Part shown: positions 19,411-21,490 of the stretch, piece after piece | How positions within the stretch are numbered: the first letter of the stretch is position 1 | Layout: each line of letters opens with the position of its first letter | Source: Ginkgo biloba | Taxonomy: Eukaryota > Streptophyta > Ginkgoopsida > Ginkgoales > Ginkgoaceae | Length of the DNA stretch: 21,490 bases | Reading direction: 5' to 3' | NCBI GenBank assembly: GCA_024626585.1 | Contig: JANKJI010078146.1 | Location: 1 to 21,490, forward strand | The notes under the pieces: model-generated | Databases searched by the model: none | The model's input: the letters and a program-made list of their open reading frames with translations, nothing else | What the model was told of the DNA's origin: nothing | Program-made: the position numbers and the translations under genes

Positions 19411-19689
19411 GATTGAACAATGGTGTGGACCTATTATGTCTCATAATGACTCTCTCATACTCTTGGCATATGCCCTTCTTATTGCTTGCAAAATTATAAA
19501 GATTATTCTTAATGGTTGTGTTCTCTTCTTATTCCTCACTTATTTTTCTATCCAATACCTATTACTTATAGTATTGGTGGTTTTACCTTCTAATCCCTTT
19601 GATTACCTAATTTTTTGATGTAGTTGAACCATCTCAAGGTCATTAAATCATTTTCATAACTGTCAAAATGATGGAAATTTGAATGATTT
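19411..19689. other. Unassigned, possibly U3 of the element B LTR
   Basis: No coding motif was seen. The plus open stretch 19436-19618 is hydrophobic and low-complexity and looks like chance. Confidence 0.4.
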
Positions 19690-20025
19690 TTCTTAGTGTC
19701 ACACCTAGGAAAATGTTAGGGTCAGGGATATTTTTCTCTCTCCCTTGGTCTCCTTATTCCCTAATATAGTCAGGGAGTACCATCCATATCAGGGCTAGGG
19801 AGATACTATCCTTACTCAACTTTCTCCCTTGATCAGTGAGGAAGCGACATCACACCAAGGATAGGAAGTGGCCTCTCTTGATCACTTTTATCCCTGGGTA
19901 GGTCAGGGAGTGCATCATGTTAGGGATAGGGAGTTCCCTCCCTTGATCAATTTTCTTCCTAGGTCAGTCAGGTATCACATCATGCTAGGCGAAGGGAGCT
20001 ATCTCCCTTGTTTCTAGGGAGCTTT
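19690..20025 (+). repeat. About 66-bp minisatellite, four to five degenerate units
   Basis: Units contain, in order, CCTAGGTCAG-like, CAGGGAGT, CATCA, TAGGGATAGGGAGT-like, CTCCCTTGATCA and TTTTCT-like words. Starts near 19759, 19826, 19892 and 19958 are 67, 66 and 66 bp apart. An earlier, more worn unit covers about 19693-19758. GC content is clearly higher than in the surroundings. Many units hold both GGGA and TCCC blocks, so each can fold on itself. Confidence 0.8.
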
Positions 20026-20796
20026 TAAAGTCTACATTGTAAGTCAGAGAATATACTTCTCCTCCCATCTCAGACAGAATGATTGGCCCAATCAGATGAG
20101 AGGCATAGGGGAAATCATTGATGTACCTTAAACACATAAAAATCATGTGTGAGAAGTGTCTTGTGTGCGAATGAGTGGGTGAACTACTGTAGAAATAAAT
20201 AAACACATAAAACCCCTAACTTGATTAGCTTTAGAGAAAATAAGTATGTATCTTTAATTCCCTTCCCTCTTTCACTTTTCTAATATGCAATGCAATGCCA
20301 AAAATATGATCATTAAATTCTATTCTTCTTACTAGATTCCTTTCAAAGGAGCAAGTGCAAAACCTACCCAAAAATGGAGATTTTAAGGGTGAAATATCCT
20401 CAAAGACTCTCAAAAGACCTCAAAGGCCCTCTGAAAGATGTGAAAACCTTTAGGAAGTCATAAGGATCCCCTAAGGCTATGAGAAAGGACTTAATTCTTG
20501 ATAGGGAATCCAGATAAGGCCAAGTGGCCTCAATGTGTGTGTGGTAATAGGTGAGTCTTTCAACTTTTCAAATGAACTAAAGATGTATCAATGATGCAAT
20601 ATATAATATGACCCCCCACTATAATACGTAATCAGATAAAAACATAGAAAGGATATTCGATGGAAGTTGAAGACCCTTAATTTTCCATCCTAGTGGTCAA
20701 GGGATGCCTAGATGGGGTTAGAGGGGAGTTGCACCCCACAGACCTTTTCTTGATAGGACGTGGCAACTGAACTCTAAATCTTCGAAAAGATTCATC

Positions 20797-20844
20797 AAAG
20801 AATTTAGATTCTGATCTATGAATAAGAATAGATCTAAATTCTTT
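20797..20844. repeat. Imperfect palindrome, 17-bp stem with one bulge
   Basis: The right arm ATAGATCTAAATTCTTT (20828-20844) pairs with AAAGAATTTAGAT plus CTAT of the left arm (20797-20819). The left arm carries a 6-base insert (TCTGAT). The loop is GAATAAGA. Confidence 0.6.
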
Positions 20845-21437
20845 ATGAGTGTGAGAGTTCTTTCCTTAAATAATAGATACCGCTAAGGAGACGAAACCCT
20901 ATGTAAAAATCCAATTATAAAGAAAGTACAAAAGCAAAAGGGAAAGATTTAATTCCTTTTCTCTTTCAGATGGTTTTCTAAATTAAATGAAAAATCGAGT
21001 ATAATCTCTCCTTGTCTGCACTTTAATTGAAGAAAAATAAAATTAAAAGATGTTCAAAATCCACTCCAACTTGTCAAAAACACAAGTGCTGTGAAGTGAC
21101 GCCACTCGTCCTGGTTGCACGATCTCTAAATGTCCTAAAAGCCTCAAAACGTCCTCCAAGCTCCAAATCCTCTCCAAATTTATGAAAAAGAAGTACCAAT
21201 AATCTAGTAGCTAAGGGGTGGCATAAAGAAACAAGGTTTCCTACTATAATGGATGAAGAATCCATGAAATTAGGGTTTCTATAGGCCAAAATAAGGATAG
21301 AAGACCATAATGGAGCAAAAGGATGCTAAAGAGGGACTCAAATAAGAAATCTGAGGTGTAGTAGGATAGAATGCAGAGACTAGAATCCGATAACATAACA
21401 ATACTTGAAGGTTTCCCTTTTGTGCCTCAATTATAGT

Positions 21438-21447
21438 TCTATTTATA
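21438..21447 (-). promoter_or_regulatory. Possible TATA box on the minus strand
   Basis: The plus strand reads TTCTATTTATAGGG, so the minus strand reads CCCTATAAATAGAA, a good plant TATA box. No confirmed transcript or gene follows. Downstream minus-strand sequence is pyrimidine-rich, as in an LTR R/U5 or 5' leader. Confidence 0.4.
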
Positions 21448-21490
21448 GGGTTTAGGTATGGTGCTAGGGATAATACCATAGCAATGGATG

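Larger units (their letters stand above)
20026..21490. other. Less decayed stretch without a recognised gene
   Basis: The stretch has visibly more CG dinucleotides than the rest of the window. Open pieces on the minus strand (19985-20206, 20231-20413, 21074-21289, 21279-21479) show no domain I recognise. Together with a minus-strand TATA box near 21438-21447 they might be the R/U5-leader region of a further LTR element running leftwards. A strong imperfect palindrome lies at 20797-20844. Confidence 0.4.

Noticed and set aside
21074-21479. Two minus-strand open frames downstream of a TATA box as a host gene start
   Set aside because: The frames overlap, have no recognisable domain and end after 66-71 codons. 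An LTR leader is at least as likely.

Overview
The window looks like nuclear DNA of a land plant with a large, repeat-rich genome. I found no intact protein-coding gene, rRNA, tRNA or CRISPR array. Almost everything recognisable is the remains of retrotransposons: several Ty3/gypsy-type LTR elements and one L1-type LINE. They are inserted side by side or inside one another and are riddled with stop codons. The base composition is very AT-rich and CpG is nearly absent from long stretches. In-frame stops fall mainly where CAG, CAA or CGA codons would be expected. This is the signature of long-term deamination of methylated cytosine, as in old silenced transposons of gymnosperms and other large plant genomes. 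The exact taxon cannot be read from the window.

Layout. (A) 1-4674, plus strand: 3' part of a Ty3/gypsy element. It begins inside the integrase C-terminal domain, continues through a leader with a 22-bp tandem repeat, then a very long decayed extra reading frame (about 1120-4143), a polypurine tract and an LTR. (C) 4789-5095 and 10028-10268, plus strand: two related copies of the 3' end of another element, each with a polypurine tract followed by an LTR-like start. (LINE) about 6136-8220, minus strand: 5'-truncated L1-type 3' fragment. (D) 8655-12458, minus strand: Ty3/gypsy element with both LTRs, primer-binding site and gag remnant. Its pol is gone, and the second C copy sits in its interior. 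12459-14410: AT-rich sequence with a roughly 105-bp tandem repeat, an inverted repeat and an AC microsatellite. (B) about 14460-19100 and beyond, minus strand: nearly full-length Ty3/gypsy interior (gag, protease, RT, RNase H, integrase with C-terminal extension), primer-binding site and the start of its 5' LTR. 19690-20025: 66-bp minisatellite. 20026-21490: a less decayed, relatively CpG-containing stretch with a large hairpin and a possible minus-strand promoter, otherwise unidentified.

The most interesting object is the extra reading frame of element A. It is about 1000 codons long and frame-preserving, and lies between pol and the 3' LTR. It has a globular N-terminal part, a long coiled coil and a Trp-containing C-terminal part, and it runs through the polypurine tract to stop on the first bases of the LTR. 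Extra ORFs in this position are known in plant Tat and Athila lineages, but I do not recognise this protein.
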